Below, piece after piece: positions 53,151 to 62,994 of a DNA stretch of 64,000 nucleotides. Each line of letters opens with the position of its first letter. Position 1 is the stretch's first letter. Below the pieces are notes generated by a model. It ran no database searches, was not told the origin of the DNA, and saw only the letters and a list, made by a program, of their open reading frames with translations. This DNA is from Pseudomonas viridiflava. GTDB lineage: Bacteria > Pseudomonadota > Gammaproteobacteria > Pseudomonadales > Pseudomonadaceae. The position numbers were made by a program, and so were the translations under genes. The DNA lies in assembly GCF_900583165.1 (NCBI RefSeq), contig NZ_UTKY01000085.1, positions 1 through 64,000 on the forward strand. Reading direction: 5' to 3'.

Positions 53151-55124
53151 ATGACAATCCTGAGCAAAAAACAGCAGGCTGCAATTGACTCGCGTGCCGC
53201 CAATAAAACACTAATGTCTCAACGCAAAGCGGGTGTTTTAAGTTTGCCCCTCCCAACCTTTGACTCATTGAACGCCAACGGGCTAATTTCTTATGAAAAT
53301 TCGAAAAAACCGCTCCCCGTAACGTTTGATATCTCGGAATTGGCAGAGGAGGAAGGATGGGACCTGGACGCCACCGGCATCCGGCTTGATGTTCATATGC
53401 GTGGCCGAGGCGCTTCGCAATGGGGCGCAGCGATGTACGTCGTACAATTCCAAACGACGTTAAACCCGACCTTCCCACCCATTACCGCACCCTTCATCAG
53501 GGATATCCCAGTATCACGCATGACCGAAGGAGAGCATGAGGTGGGGTATATTCTTTATGAGGGCAGCTCTCCCACCCCGTTGCTGGACGGTGCGCCACTG
53601 GAGGTGGACCTCACTGCGCCGGAGCATCCCAAGCACCCGCAGGCCCCGGTGTTTCCGGCCTATCTGTCATCCGGTAAAATCACCCAACAAGATGTGGATG
53701 ATCATCCCGAGGGGCTGGAGTGTACATATCCTGACTATGCAACCCGCAAAGGTGGGGACCGTATTGCGGTGTACTTTTCTCCGGACTTCTCTTCACAGTT
53801 GTCGGAGGAGCTTGATACTTTTCCTGTTGACGATGACCTGGGATTTACGCTGGACTGGGACCTGATTAAAGACAACCTGGGTGGGCAAAATTACTTGTTT
53901 TATGTGTTGATTGACCTTGCTGGCATCCCGAGCAAAGACAGCACGCCCGCCCGAATCACTTTAGAATTGACGCCCGCTCCGGATCCGCAGGAGGCATTTG
54001 TACCTCTGGCGCGCCAGCCTGCCGACGGCGTTCTTGACTTGGCGGACCTCTATGACCCTGAGGGAGTGTTCGTCGCTATCCCCCAATATGTTAACAATTT
54101 GCCATTGGTTGACGTAGTCGAATTGATATTTGGCACGCGGCCGCCGCTACGTTTTCCCGTCAATTCATTCTTGCCCTTTCCGTTGATGCTGCCCATCAGT
54201 CGCGCGAACTTGTTGGCGGATTACGGCAGCGCCACGGGAGAACTTCCAACGACCATCGCGTATTTTATCGACCGTAACGGCACCTCATTCGATGCGCCAG
54301 ACCACGAGATTGCCCAGGATTATTCCGCCGAAGGACCTCCACCCACTCCCGATCCGGAAAACCCCGCGTTTAACCTCGTGACAGTCTACGGCAGTGATCC
54401 GGACGTGGAGAATGAACTACCCGCTGGCGACTTTGAAGTTGATGCGACCGTTGAATTGGTGTTGTGGGATACGCCTTTGCCGGCTCCAGGAGCAAGAATT
54501 CGTGGTTACTGGGATGATTTGGCGCATGAGTTTATGGATGTGACCCTGACCACTGAAGGCCCTGGCGACACCCTAACCGGTACAGCGCCTTGGGCGACTA
54601 TCCGAACAGTGGGGAACAAGACCGTCAAGGTGTTCTACACAGTGGGTTGGGATACCAATGACAACATCCAGCGCTCCCGTTCGCAGGATGTGGTCGTGAA
54701 TGCCAACAAGGTCGTGTTGCAAATGGCCATCATCAAAAAGGCAACCGCGACGTGGGCATGTACGGACCTCAATCCGGTGAATTGGGCAGGGACTGTCCAT
54801 GTGCCAGGCAATTCGGTCTACTTTAAAGAATTCATGGTCATACGGTGTGAGTTCCGGGTGTTCAGCGATATCACGGGGGATACCCAGGTGGGGACTACAC
54901 TGGTTCTGAATTCACCGCCACTGACGCCGGCCATGGTTACCGGTGGTTTCGATATAACGGTTCCTTATGCATCGCTGCGTCCCGCAGTGCGCAATTCGGT
55001 GGATTTCCACTACTTCGTCCCTATTCCAGGAGAGGGTGACCAACCCTCCGTGCGAGCCTGGACGCGGACTCGGTTCACCGACTTGAATGGCCTTTTTTGC
55101 GAGCAGCAACCCCCTACTGTTTAA
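53151..55124 (+). CDS. Ig-like multidomain protein 2 of unknown function
   Basis: 657 residues with the same plan as the preceding gene: a polar N-terminal tail, then repeated Ig-like beta domains joined by turns such as EVDLTAPEHP, which corresponds to VLDRTPPNN in protein 1 at a similar position. The unit FEVDATVELVLWD with RIRGYWDDL resembles the first protein's strands LELFWGDF. A C-terminal FVPIPGEGDQPSVRAWTRTRF ends the protein. No signal peptide. The start has AAGGAG eight bases upstream. A strong terminator follows, so the pair forms one transcription unit. Confidence 0.72.
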   Translation: MTILSKKQQAAIDSRAANKTLMSQRKAGVLSLPLPTFDSLNANGLISYENSKKPLPVTFDISELAEEEGWDLDATGIRLDVHMRGRGASQWGAAMYVVQFQTTLNPTFPPITAPFIRDIPVSRMTEGEHEVGYILYEGSSPTPLLDGAPLEVDLTAPEHPKHPQAPVFPAYLSSGKITQQDVDDHPEGLECTYPDYATRKGGDRIAVYFSPDFSSQLSEELDTFPVDDDLGFTLDWDLIKDNLGGQNYLFYVLIDLAGIPSKDSTPARITLELTPAPDPQEAFVPLARQPADGVLDLADLYDPEGVFVAIPQYVNNLPLVDVVELIFGTRPPLRFPVNSFLPFPLMLPISRANLLADYGSATGELPTTIAYFIDRNGTSFDAPDHEIAQDYSAEGPPPTPDPENPAFNLVTVYGSDPDVENELPAGDFEVDATVELVLWDTPLPAPGARIRGYWDDLAHEFMDVTLTTEGPGDTLTGTAPWATIRTVGNKTVKVFYTVGWDTNDNIQRSRSQDVVVNANKVVLQMAIIKKATATWACTDLNPVNWAGTVHVPGNSVYFKEFMVIRCEFRVFSDITGDTQVGTTLVLNSPPLTPAMVTGGFDITVPYASLRPAVRNSVDFHYFVPIPGEGDQPSVRAWTRTRFTDLNGLFCEQQPPTV

Positions 55125-55154
55125 GAGGATGATTCGTTGTAGACACAGAACATT

Positions 55155-55180
55155 GGGGGGGCTGCGGCCCCCCCTGTTTT
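55155..55180 (+). terminator. Rho-independent terminator after the Ig-like pair
   Basis: 8-bp stem GGGGGGGC/GCCCCCCC with a TGCG loop followed by TGTTTT, 30 bases past the second Ig-like gene. Confidence 0.85.
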
Positions 55181-55366
55181 CCGTACACCCTCCTTGCGCA
55201 CCTCACGCTTCAAATACCTTTCTTCATACCGGCATGTTGGGATTAATCCTACATATAAAGGTAATCCCGTTCTGTAGTTTTGCGGCCTTGAGTGGCCTGG
55301 CTCCAACCCTCTGGAAATAGGCCGAACAGTTCCGCTATGGAATGTCTGTTGAATGAGTGGTGTCTT

Positions 55367-57628
55367 GTGAAAATTAATTCGTGTTTTAAGTTAAAACCTT
55401 TGGTTGCCATGATGCAGGTGCCGTCGGTTGTCACATTATTGTTTCTTGCTACGGATGCCCAAGCCAGGCTTATTGAAAATGCGGAAGAAACTATCCGCCA
55501 TGACGCCTATTTGGATACCTATGAATTGCAAAATGCCACATTGAACATTGTGGATGGTCGGGCACTGGATATTTATGCAAACGCGTCGAATCTGAACGTC
55601 AGTGAGCAAACTACGATTACGGGGACCGTTGTTGCTCAAGGTGGCTCAAACGTGAGCGTAGATGATAGTCGTATCATCGCTTCCGGGGAGTTTAGAACCG
55701 GTTTGACGTTGCTCAGTAGCACCGCACAGATCAACAACAGTGAGATCTCCAGTGCTGATTATCATGCTTTGTTGGTGGGCAAGTTTACCACCTCGACCGA
55801 GGCCTCAAGCGCGTTCATCAACGGTAGCCTGCTTGTCGGCGCGACAGGTGGTGCTGCAGTGGTGGGTGGAAGTGTATTGGAGGCTGTCGACAGCCAATTG
55901 ATAGGTACCGGCGCTGACAGCTTCGGGTTGAGGCTGGAAAGCGCTACGGCCCAGGCCTATCAAAGCAACATCACCGGCGGGCGCAACGGCATTGAAATGT
56001 CGTTTGACCGGCATGCGCCAGGGCCGAATACGCTGTTGCTTGATCAGACTCATGTTACGGGAACGACAGGAGCGGCGTTGTTGGTGCAAGGCAACAAGGG
56101 TAACGGCGCGGTCGCCAACATAGACGTGCGCAATGGCTCGACCTTGACCGGCGGTAACGGCAACTTGCTGGAAGTGAAGGGCTTTTCGACCGCCAATATG
56201 AATGTTGAGAACAGCCAGTTGCAGGGTAACGTCATTGTTGATGCCGGCAGCAGCGCTCACCTTCAGCTCAATGATCATGCCTCGCTGACCGGCCGCCTGG
56301 AAAATGTGTCGTCTTTGCTCGTGGGTGATCAATCCATGTGGGTCATGACCGGCAACAGCCAAGTGGGTGACTTGAGTCTGGCCAATGGTGTGGTCAAATT
56401 CGGCCAGGGCGAGAAGAGCGCATTTTATCAACTGGACCTGGAGAGCCTGTCGGGGCAGGGCACATTTGTAATGGGCACGGATTTCGCTGGAGGCCTGACC
56501 GACTTCCTGAATATCACTGGGGAAGCAACCGGCAACCACGAACTGTTGCTCGCCAGCAGTGGCGCTGAGCCTGTTAACCCAGGAGAGGTGCATATCGTCC
56601 ATACCGGTGGGGGCGATGCACAATTCTCCTTGGTGGGGGGGCCGGTAGATGTCGGCGCCTGGTCCTACGAGCTCAAGCAAGAAGGTACTGATTGGTTCCT
56701 TGATCCCAATAACCGTACCGTCAGCCCGGGTACCCGCTCGGTCCTGGCATTGTTCAATACGGCCCCGACTGTGTGGTATGGCGAGATGACTTCTTTGCGC
56801 AGTCGCATGGGTGAGCTTCGCCATAACGGTGCCCAAGCGGGTGGCTGGATGCGGGCATACGGCAACAAATATGCAGTCAGCGGTGGAGATGGCGGTGCCT
56901 ACGATCAAGTACAGCGTGGTTTCTCCCTGGGTGCGGACGCACCGCTGGGCGATGGGCAATGGCTGCTCGGGGTGATGGCGGGTCACAGTACGTCAGACCT
57001 GGACCTCGGCCGTGGTACTTCAGGTTCCGTCAAGAGTTACTACGCCGGCCTGTACGCTACTTGGCTGGATGAAGAGAGCGGCTACTACTTCGACGGTGTG
57101 GTCAAGGCTAACCGGTTGAACAATGACTCCAAAGTGGGCTTGAGTGATGGCAAGCAGGCCAAAGGTAGCTACAGCACCAACGCGTTGGGCGCCTCGGTGG
57201 AGGTGGGCCGGAACATCAAGTTGGACAACGACTTTTTTATCGAGCCGTTTGCCCAGGCCTCGGTGGTCAAGGTGCAGGGCAAGAGCTACAGCCTGGACAA
57301 TGGCTTGAAAGCCAAAGGCAACCCTACTGACTCGGTGCTGGGTAAGCTTGGGGTGACCGTAGGTCGTGACTTTGTAATGGATGACGGTAGTTTGGTCCAA
57401 CCGTACCTGCGGGCAGGGATGGCCCATGAGTTTGCCAAAAGCAACAAGGTGTCGGTCAACAACCAAGCATTTGACAATAACCTTTCAGGGTCGCGTGTAG
57501 AACTGGGTGCCGGGGTCGCGGTTTCGCTGTCCAAACATTTGCAAGTGCATGCCGACTTTGACTACGGTCAGGGCAAGCACGTTGATCAGCCATGGGGCGC
57601 TAATGTTGGCGTGCGTTATACATGGTAA
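55367..57628 (+). CDS. Autotransporter with beta-barrel domain
   Basis: 753-residue type Va autotransporter. The signal peptide (FKLKPLVAMMQVPSVVTLLFLATDAQA) precedes a beta-helix-like passenger rich in Ser/Asn/Gly strands (about 30-470). A pertactin-like junction WYGEMTSLRSRMGELR leads to a beta-barrel of about 270 residues ending in VRYTW, with the terminal aromatic expected for BAM assembly. No protease or lipase motif is visible in the passenger. I prefer the GTG start that begins the signal peptide with MKINS; ATG codons farther upstream add a poor N-terminus. It has its own terminator. Confidence 0.88.
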   Translation: MKINSCFKLKPLVAMMQVPSVVTLLFLATDAQARLIENAEETIRHDAYLDTYELQNATLNIVDGRALDIYANASNLNVSEQTTITGTVVAQGGSNVSVDDSRIIASGEFRTGLTLLSSTAQINNSEISSADYHALLVGKFTTSTEASSAFINGSLLVGATGGAAVVGGSVLEAVDSQLIGTGADSFGLRLESATAQAYQSNITGGRNGIEMSFDRHAPGPNTLLLDQTHVTGTTGAALLVQGNKGNGAVANIDVRNGSTLTGGNGNLLEVKGFSTANMNVENSQLQGNVIVDAGSSAHLQLNDHASLTGRLENVSSLLVGDQSMWVMTGNSQVGDLSLANGVVKFGQGEKSAFYQLDLESLSGQGTFVMGTDFAGGLTDFLNITGEATGNHELLLASSGAEPVNPGEVHIVHTGGGDAQFSLVGGPVDVGAWSYELKQEGTDWFLDPNNRTVSPGTRSVLALFNTAPTVWYGEMTSLRSRMGELRHNGAQAGGWMRAYGNKYAVSGGDGGAYDQVQRGFSLGADAPLGDGQWLLGVMAGHSTSDLDLGRGTSGSVKSYYAGLYATWLDEESGYYFDGVVKANRLNNDSKVGLSDGKQAKGSYSTNALGASVEVGRNIKLDNDFFIEPFAQASVVKVQGKSYSLDNGLKAKGNPTDSVLGKLGVTVGRDFVMDDGSLVQPYLRAGMAHEFAKSNKVSVNNQAFDNNLSGSRVELGAGVAVSLSKHLQVHADFDYGQGKHVDQPWGANVGVRYTW

Positions 57629-57658
57629 CTGAGCAATAACACTGAACCTTGGATGTAT

Positions 57659-57689
57659 AAAAGCGCCCCGTTTCCCGGGGCGTTTTTTT
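57659..57689. terminator. Bidirectional terminator
   Basis: Stem CGCCCCG/CGGGGCG extended by A-T pairs, with AAAA on one side and TTTTTTT on the other. It serves the autotransporter and the convergent small gene. Confidence 0.9.
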
Positions 57690-57698
57690 GGCTGATAG

Positions 57699-58139
57699 TT
57701 AAATACTTAACAGCATCTGTAAGCGTACTTCGATACCGTTGAGATCATGGAAGTAAATGTCGAGCGCACCACTGATTGTGTTGTCACTAGGATCGTGGAA
57801 AAATTCGATCGTCCCACGCTCGGCTTCATAAGCAGGCGTCGGCGTATCATTAATGGTCATGAGAATAACGGCGAACCGAGGATCTTTATTGTTCGCTGTT
57901 AATGTGTAACGGCCATTTGGCAGGAGGTCACGATCCGCAGAATACTTGAAGGTGACCACCTGCCTTGAAGTTTCGTTGGGTGGGATTCGCATGGTGCCTT
58001 CTGCAAGCCAAAAATTATTTTTCAACGTATGCGTCAAAAAGTCGGCCTTGAAGTCCTGGTCTCCGATCTTGCCTTGAAAGTACTGTTGCTCGACTTCGCT
58101 TTTCGTGCCCTTCAGGAGGGGTGCAGTAGGGGTGCTCAT
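57699..58139 (-). CDS. Small beta-rich protein of unknown function
   Basis: 146 residues, no signal peptide. The middle reads RQVVTFKYSADRDLLPNGRYTLTANN and the end ALDIYFHDLNGIEVRLQML; alternating hydrophobic patterns suggest a small beta sandwich. No family recognised. The ATG follows AAGGAG; the open frame extends 60 bases upstream without a site. It lies downstream of the jelly-roll gene on the same strand, 85 bases away, and the two may be co-transcribed. Confidence 0.7.
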   Translation of the reverse strand: MSTPTAPLLKGTKSEVEQQYFQGKIGDQDFKADFLTHTLKNNFWLAEGTMRIPPNETSRQVVTFKYSADRDLLPNGRYTLTANNKDPRFAVILMTINDTPTPAYEAERGTIEFFHDPSDNTISGALDIYFHDLNGIEVRLQMLLSI

Positions 58140-58224
58140 TATGTTGTTCTCCTTCGTGTGTCGATGAGGTGTGTAAACAATCGGCTTGCAAACGTGCACT
58201 CTTTAACAGGCGTCTACTCAGGTC

Positions 58225-59028
58225 TCAGCTGGCGAGTTGCAATGAAATATTGTCGACGACCAAAAATGTTGTGCCTTCCACTTGAAGAGTGAATTCAGGA
58301 GTGCCCGCCGGAACAGTGAGCGAAAACAGATAAGTGTCCCAGCCGCCACTACCGCGCAACTCAACCTCGGGTACGTTGTCGGGTGCCAGGTGGAACCTGA
58401 CAAAGCCGTGCCCCCCAGAAGGCGTCTGAGCGTCAATTGAAAAAGTGTAAGTTTGCCCAGCAGTTACCGTGATGTGCTGTTCTATGACTCCCCCGTGGTT
58501 CAGCTGACTTTGCTGACTGTTGAAGGTCGCGGTGGCCGGGGGAGCGGCTGTCACATCCCAGTCATTCCCGTTAGCTGAAAGATCGCCGTTGCGGATACGT
58601 TCAGTGGGAATGATTGTTCCGCCATCCTCAACCAATCTGACGTTATCGAACCACACGTCCCCTGACGTGCCTGTCAATTGCACAGTGGCCCCAGTTGTGG
58701 CTGCGGGTGTGGTGAACGTCAACGAGCGACGCAACCAGCCATGGTTGCCAGATACGGGAATGGATTCCTGCGTGCCTGACGGCTGGAAAATCACACTCGC
58801 TGCACCCGAGCCGTTGTAGGTAATCAGGCTGTAGAGACTAAAGGTGTAGGCTGTTGCGCCCAAAATGGTCAAGGTCTGTTCGGCCCTGGCATTTTTCTTC
58901 AGGATGCAACTTTGGTTGGAGAAATCTACCTCCCCAGGGGGCACCGCAGAGGCATTCCAATGCAGTTCTTTTGCGGCAAAGTTGCCGTTGCGAATAAGGT
59001 TGTTGGCTAATGGAACGAGCGCTGACAT
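58225..59028 (-). CDS. Tandem jelly-roll (CBM4/9-like) protein
   Basis: 267 residues made of two similar halves. Each starts with an NGxF/L...W motif (LIRNGNFAAKELHWNAS; RIRNGDLSANGNDWDV), contains an aromatic-rich TAYTFSLY or QTYTFSID strand, and ends with DNVRL or DNISL. This is the pattern of carbohydrate-binding module families 4/9-type jelly rolls. No catalytic domain and no signal peptide. Binding to glycan or another surface ligand is inference. Confidence 0.72.
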   Translation of the reverse strand: MSALVPLANNLIRNGNFAAKELHWNASAVPPGEVDFSNQSCILKKNARAEQTLTILGATAYTFSLYSLITYNGSGAASVIFQPSGTQESIPVSGNHGWLRRSLTFTTPAATTGATVQLTGTSGDVWFDNVRLVEDGGTIIPTERIRNGDLSANGNDWDVTAAPPATATFNSQQSQLNHGGVIEQHITVTAGQTYTFSIDAQTPSGGHGFVRFHLAPDNVPEVELRGSGGWDTYLFSLTVPAGTPEFTLQVEGTTFLVVDNISLQLAS

Positions 59029-59152
59029 CGGTTAACCCTCCGCAGCTGTTGCATGGCTTTCTTAGGTCCATTCAGCGCCCAAAGTCGACATTCAACAACT
59101 GTCAGAAGTAACAGGTTCGCCCCTCCGTTCGTCGCCTTTCTAACGGTTAGTC

Positions 59153-59794
59153 CTAGCCGAACAGCCCCGCCGCAATATTGATCGAGAACCCCAAAATCGC
59201 GGTATTGAACAGAAACCCTATCAATGACTGCCCCAGCACCACCTTGCGCATGCCCCGTGTGGCCACCCCCACATCCGAGGTTTGCACGGCCACGCCGATG
59301 GTGAACGAGAAATACAGGAAGTCCCAATAGTTGGGCGTGAGCAGGCCTTCGGCAAAGCGCAGCGCGGGTTCCTTACCGTCCCAGGTGTAATACAGGCGGG
59401 CGTAATGCACGCTGAAAATCACCCCGATCAGCAGCCATGAACCAATCACCGTCAGCCCGGTGAAGCCGTAGTGCATCAGGCGCTCGGTGGTGGCCAGGTC
59501 TTTGCTGCCGACCAGTTCGAAGGTGATGGTGGCTAGGCTGGCGATGGCGGCGATGCACACGGTGAACAGCACCAGGCCGGCGTTTTCATCTTCGATTTCG
59601 GCGATGCGCTTGACGTCCTCGGCCTTGGCGCGCCGGGTCAGCCATAACATCAAGATTAGGTAGGTCCATACGCCGGCGTTCCAGCCAATGAGGATTTTGC
59701 TGGCGAGGGTGTCGGCCGGCGCTAGGATGCTTACGGCAACACCGAGTACGGTAGCGGCAGAGAGGCGAGGGTGGGTGCGGGCGAGGAAGGGCAT
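59153..59794 (-). CDS. DUF1345 membrane protein
   Basis: 213 residues with five or six membrane helices, matching DUF1345 through the stretch TPNYWDFLYFSFTIGVAVQTSDV near the C-terminus. Function unknown. The ATG at the family start is preceded by a weak site. A REP hairpin separates it from the RND permease gene upstream on the same strand. Confidence 0.87.
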   Translation of the reverse strand: MPFLARTHPRLSAATVLGVAVSILAPADTLASKILIGWNAGVWTYLILMLWLTRRAKAEDVKRIAEIEDENAGLVLFTVCIAAIASLATITFELVGSKDLATTERLMHYGFTGLTVIGSWLLIGVIFSVHYARLYYTWDGKEPALRFAEGLLTPNYWDFLYFSFTIGVAVQTSDVGVATRGMRKVVLGQSLIGFLFNTAILGFSINIAAGLFG

Positions 59795-59856
59795 GGCGGC
59801 TCACTGCTGACCAAGGGTCGTCAGACTGTACCTGATCCCGACTACAACCCATAACC

Positions 59857-59884
59857 CTGTGGGAGGGGGTAAGCCCCTCTCACA
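59857..59884. repeat. Solo REP hairpin (GTGGGAGGGG type)
   Basis: Arms TGTGGGAGGGG/CCCCTCTCACA with one mismatch, between the RND permease stop and the DUF1345 start. Confidence 0.75.
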
Positions 59885-59895
59885 TTTGACCGCGT

Positions 59896-62800
59896 CTACC
59901 TAGGGCCTTTTTTGACCAGTTTCATCACCACCACAAAGAATACCGGCACAAACACCACTGCCAGTGTCGCGGTGATCATCCCGCCAATGACGCCCGTACC
60001 AATCGCCTGCTGGCTGGCCGAGCTGGCCCCGGTGGCAATCGCCAACGGCACCACGCCGAGAATGAACGCCAGCGAGGTCATGATGATCGGCCGCAAGCGC
60101 AGCCGGGCCGCTTTCAATGTGGCGCTCATCAAGTCTTCGCCCTGGTCGTAGAGGTCTTTGGCAAACTCGATGATCAAGATGGCATTCTTCGCCGACAAGC
60201 CGATGATGGTGATCAGACCGACCTTGAAGAACACGTCGTTGGGCATGCCGCGCAGGCCCACCGCCAGTACCGCACCCAGCACACCCAGTGGCACCACCAG
60301 CAAGACCGATGTCGGGATCGACCAGCTCTCATACAATGCGGCCAAGCACAGGAATACGATCAGCAGCGACAAGCCCAACAGCATCGGTGCCTGGGCACCG
60401 GACAAACGTTCCTGCAAGGACAACCCGGTCCATTCCTGACCCAGCCCGGCCGGCAGTTGGTTGACCAGGCGTTGGATTTCATTCATCGCTTCACCGGTAC
60501 TGTGCCCGGGTGCCGCTTCACCGGAAATCGCGATCGCCGGGTAGCCGTTATAGCGGGTCAACTGCGCCGGGCCTTGGGTCCATTTGGCCTCGACAAAGGC
60601 TGACAACGGCACCATCTTCCCGGCGTTATTGCGCACGTTGATCTTCATCAAATCCGCCACCTGACTACGCTGATCGCCTTCGGCCTGCACCACCACGCGT
60701 TGCATGCGGCCTTGGTTGGGGAAGTCGTTGACATAGGCCGAGCCGATGGCCGACGACAACACGTTGCCCACATCCGCAAACGAGACGCCCAGGGCATTGG
60801 CTTGCTTACGGTCTACTTCCAATTGCACTTGCGGTGCTTCGGCCAGGGCGCTTTCGCGCACGTTGGCCAGGATCGGGCTTTTTTCGGCCGCCGCGAGCAA
60901 CTCGGTGCGCGCCGCCATCAAAGCCGCGTGGCCAACGCCGCCACGGTCCTGCAAGCGGAATTCAAAGCCACTGGAGGTGCCCAGTCCATCCACCGGCGGT
61001 GGCAGGACTGCGTAGGCAATCGCATCCTTGAGTTCGCTGAAAGCCATATTGGCGCGGTCGGCAATGGACGCCGCCGAATCATCGCTACCCCGTTCCGACC
61101 AATCCTTGAGCGTGGTAAACGCCAGCGCCGCGTTCTGCCCGGAACCGGAGAAACTGAACCCCATGATCATGGTGGTATCACCCACCCCAGGCTCCTCGGC
61201 GTTGTGCGCTTCGATTTGCTCAGCCACCTGCACCGTGCGGTTCTTGCTCGCGCCCGGTGGCAGCTGGATATCGGTGATGGTGTAGCCCTGGTCTTCCACC
61301 GGCAGGAACGAGGAGGGCAGGCGACTGAACATCCACCCCAAGCCCACCAGCAACACCAGGTAGATCAGCAGGTAACGGCCACTGCGCTTGAGGGCATAGG
61401 CCACCCAGCCTTCATAACGGTCGGTGAGCTGATCAAAGCGTTTGTTGAACCAGCCAAAAAAGCCGCCCTTGGCGTGGTAATCACCTTTGGCGATGGGCTT
61501 GAGCAAGGTAGCGCACAGCGCAGGGGTCAAGCTCAGGGCGAGGAATGCCGAGAACAGGATCGACGTCGCCATCGACAGCGAGAACTGTTGGTAGATCACC
61601 CCCACCGAGCCCGGCATAAACGCCATAGGCAGGAATACCGCCACCAGCACCAGGGTGATACCAATGATCGCACCGGTAATCTGGCCCATGGCCTTGCGCG
61701 TCGCCTCTTTGGGCGACAGGCCCTCGGTGGCCATGATGCGCTCGACGTTCTCCACCACCACAATTGCATCGTCCACCAAAATACCGATGGCCAGCACCAT
61801 GCCAAACATGGTCAGCACGTTGATGGAGAAACCCAGCAGCAACATAGTGGCAAAGGTGCCCATCAACGCAATCGGCACCACCAGCGTCGGAATCAAGGTG
61901 TAACGCACGTTTTGCAGGAACAGGAACATCACCGCAAACACCAGCGCCATGGCTTCGAGCAGGGTGTAGACCACTTTGGTGATCGAGACCTTCACGAACG
62001 GTGAAGTGTCGTACGGGATCTTGTATTCCACATTGGCGGGGAAGTAACGCGACAGCTCATCCATCTTCGCCCGCACCAGGGTGGCGGTGTTCAACGCGTT
62101 GGCCGCTGGTGCCAGTTGCACGCTGACGGCGGTGGACGGCTTGCCGTTCAGGCGCGTGGAGAACTGGTACTCCTGGCTGCCAATTTCTACCCGTGCCACA
62201 TCGCCGATGCGCACGGTGGAACCGTCGGGATTGGCCTTGAGCACGATGTCGGCAAATTCCGTCGGGGTGGAGAGCTGGCCCTTGACCAGGATCGCGGCGG
62301 TGATTTCCTGGGTCTGGGTACCGGGCAAATCACCGATGCTGCCGGCGGAGACCTGGGCGTTCTGCGCGCTGATCGCGGCGTTCACATCGGCGGGCGTCAG
62401 GTTAAAGCCGATCAACTTTTGCGGGTCGATCCAGATACGCATTGCGCGTTCGGCACCGTACAGCTGGGCCTTGCCCACACCGTCCAGGCGCTTGAGCTCG
62501 TTCATCACATTGCGCGCTAGGTAATCGCTGAGCGCGACGTCGTCGAGCTTGCCGTCGCTGGAGGTGAGCGTCACCAGCAACAGAAACCCGGCAGAGACTT
62601 TCTCCACCTGCAAACCCTGCTGGGTCACCGCCTGGGGCAGGCGCGGCTCTACGGCTTTGAGGCGGTTTTGCACATCCACCTGGGCCATTTCCGGGTCGGT
62701 GCCCGGCTGGAACGTGGCGGTGATGGTGGCCGAACCCAAGCTGCTCTGGGACTCGAAATACAGCAGGTGATCGGCGCCGTTGAGCTCTTGCTCGATCAGG

Positions 62801-62988
62801 CTCACCACGCTCTCATCCAGGGTCTGCGCCGACGCACCAGGGTACACCGCGTAAATCTCGACTTTCGGCGGTGCCACGTTGGGGAACTGAGCCACCGGCA
62901 ATTGCGGTATCGCCAACGCACCGGCCAGCAGAATAAACAGGGCCACCACCCAAGCGAAGATCGGGCGGTCAATAAAGAACTGCGGCAT
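59896..62988 (-). CDS. RND efflux permease (HAE-1 family)
   Basis: 1030-residue proton-driven inner-membrane pump of the AcrB/MexB type. It starts MPQFFIDRPIFAWVVALFI as expected and has the proton-relay helix VLAIGILVDDAIVVVENVER with the Asp pair, and the two large periplasmic loops. A multidrug role is likely; the exact pump (MexD-like or other) cannot be set. It begins six bases after the adaptor gene. No outer-membrane channel gene is visible on this side of the operon. Confidence 0.95.
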   Translation of the reverse strand: MPQFFIDRPIFAWVVALFILLAGALAIPQLPVAQFPNVAPPKVEIYAVYPGASAQTLDESVVSLIEQELNGADHLLYFESQSSLGSATITATFQPGTDPEMAQVDVQNRLKAVEPRLPQAVTQQGLQVEKVSAGFLLLVTLTSSDGKLDDVALSDYLARNVMNELKRLDGVGKAQLYGAERAMRIWIDPQKLIGFNLTPADVNAAISAQNAQVSAGSIGDLPGTQTQEITAAILVKGQLSTPTEFADIVLKANPDGSTVRIGDVARVEIGSQEYQFSTRLNGKPSTAVSVQLAPAANALNTATLVRAKMDELSRYFPANVEYKIPYDTSPFVKVSITKVVYTLLEAMALVFAVMFLFLQNVRYTLIPTLVVPIALMGTFATMLLLGFSINVLTMFGMVLAIGILVDDAIVVVENVERIMATEGLSPKEATRKAMGQITGAIIGITLVLVAVFLPMAFMPGSVGVIYQQFSLSMATSILFSAFLALSLTPALCATLLKPIAKGDYHAKGGFFGWFNKRFDQLTDRYEGWVAYALKRSGRYLLIYLVLLVGLGWMFSRLPSSFLPVEDQGYTITDIQLPPGASKNRTVQVAEQIEAHNAEEPGVGDTTMIMGFSFSGSGQNAALAFTTLKDWSERGSDDSAASIADRANMAFSELKDAIAYAVLPPPVDGLGTSSGFEFRLQDRGGVGHAALMAARTELLAAAEKSPILANVRESALAEAPQVQLEVDRKQANALGVSFADVGNVLSSAIGSAYVNDFPNQGRMQRVVVQAEGDQRSQVADLMKINVRNNAGKMVPLSAFVEAKWTQGPAQLTRYNGYPAIAISGEAAPGHSTGEAMNEIQRLVNQLPAGLGQEWTGLSLQERLSGAQAPMLLGLSLLIVFLCLAALYESWSIPTSVLLVVPLGVLGAVLAVGLRGMPNDVFFKVGLITIIGLSAKNAILIIEFAKDLYDQGEDLMSATLKAARLRLRPIIMTSLAFILGVVPLAIATGASSASQQAIGTGVIGGMITATLAVVFVPVFFVVVMKLVKKGPR

Positions 62989-62994
62989 GGCGGG

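Noticed and set aside
3451..59884. REP/REPIN palindromes as insertion sequences
   Set aside because: No transposase gene is linked to any copy; they are non-autonomous palindromic repeats.
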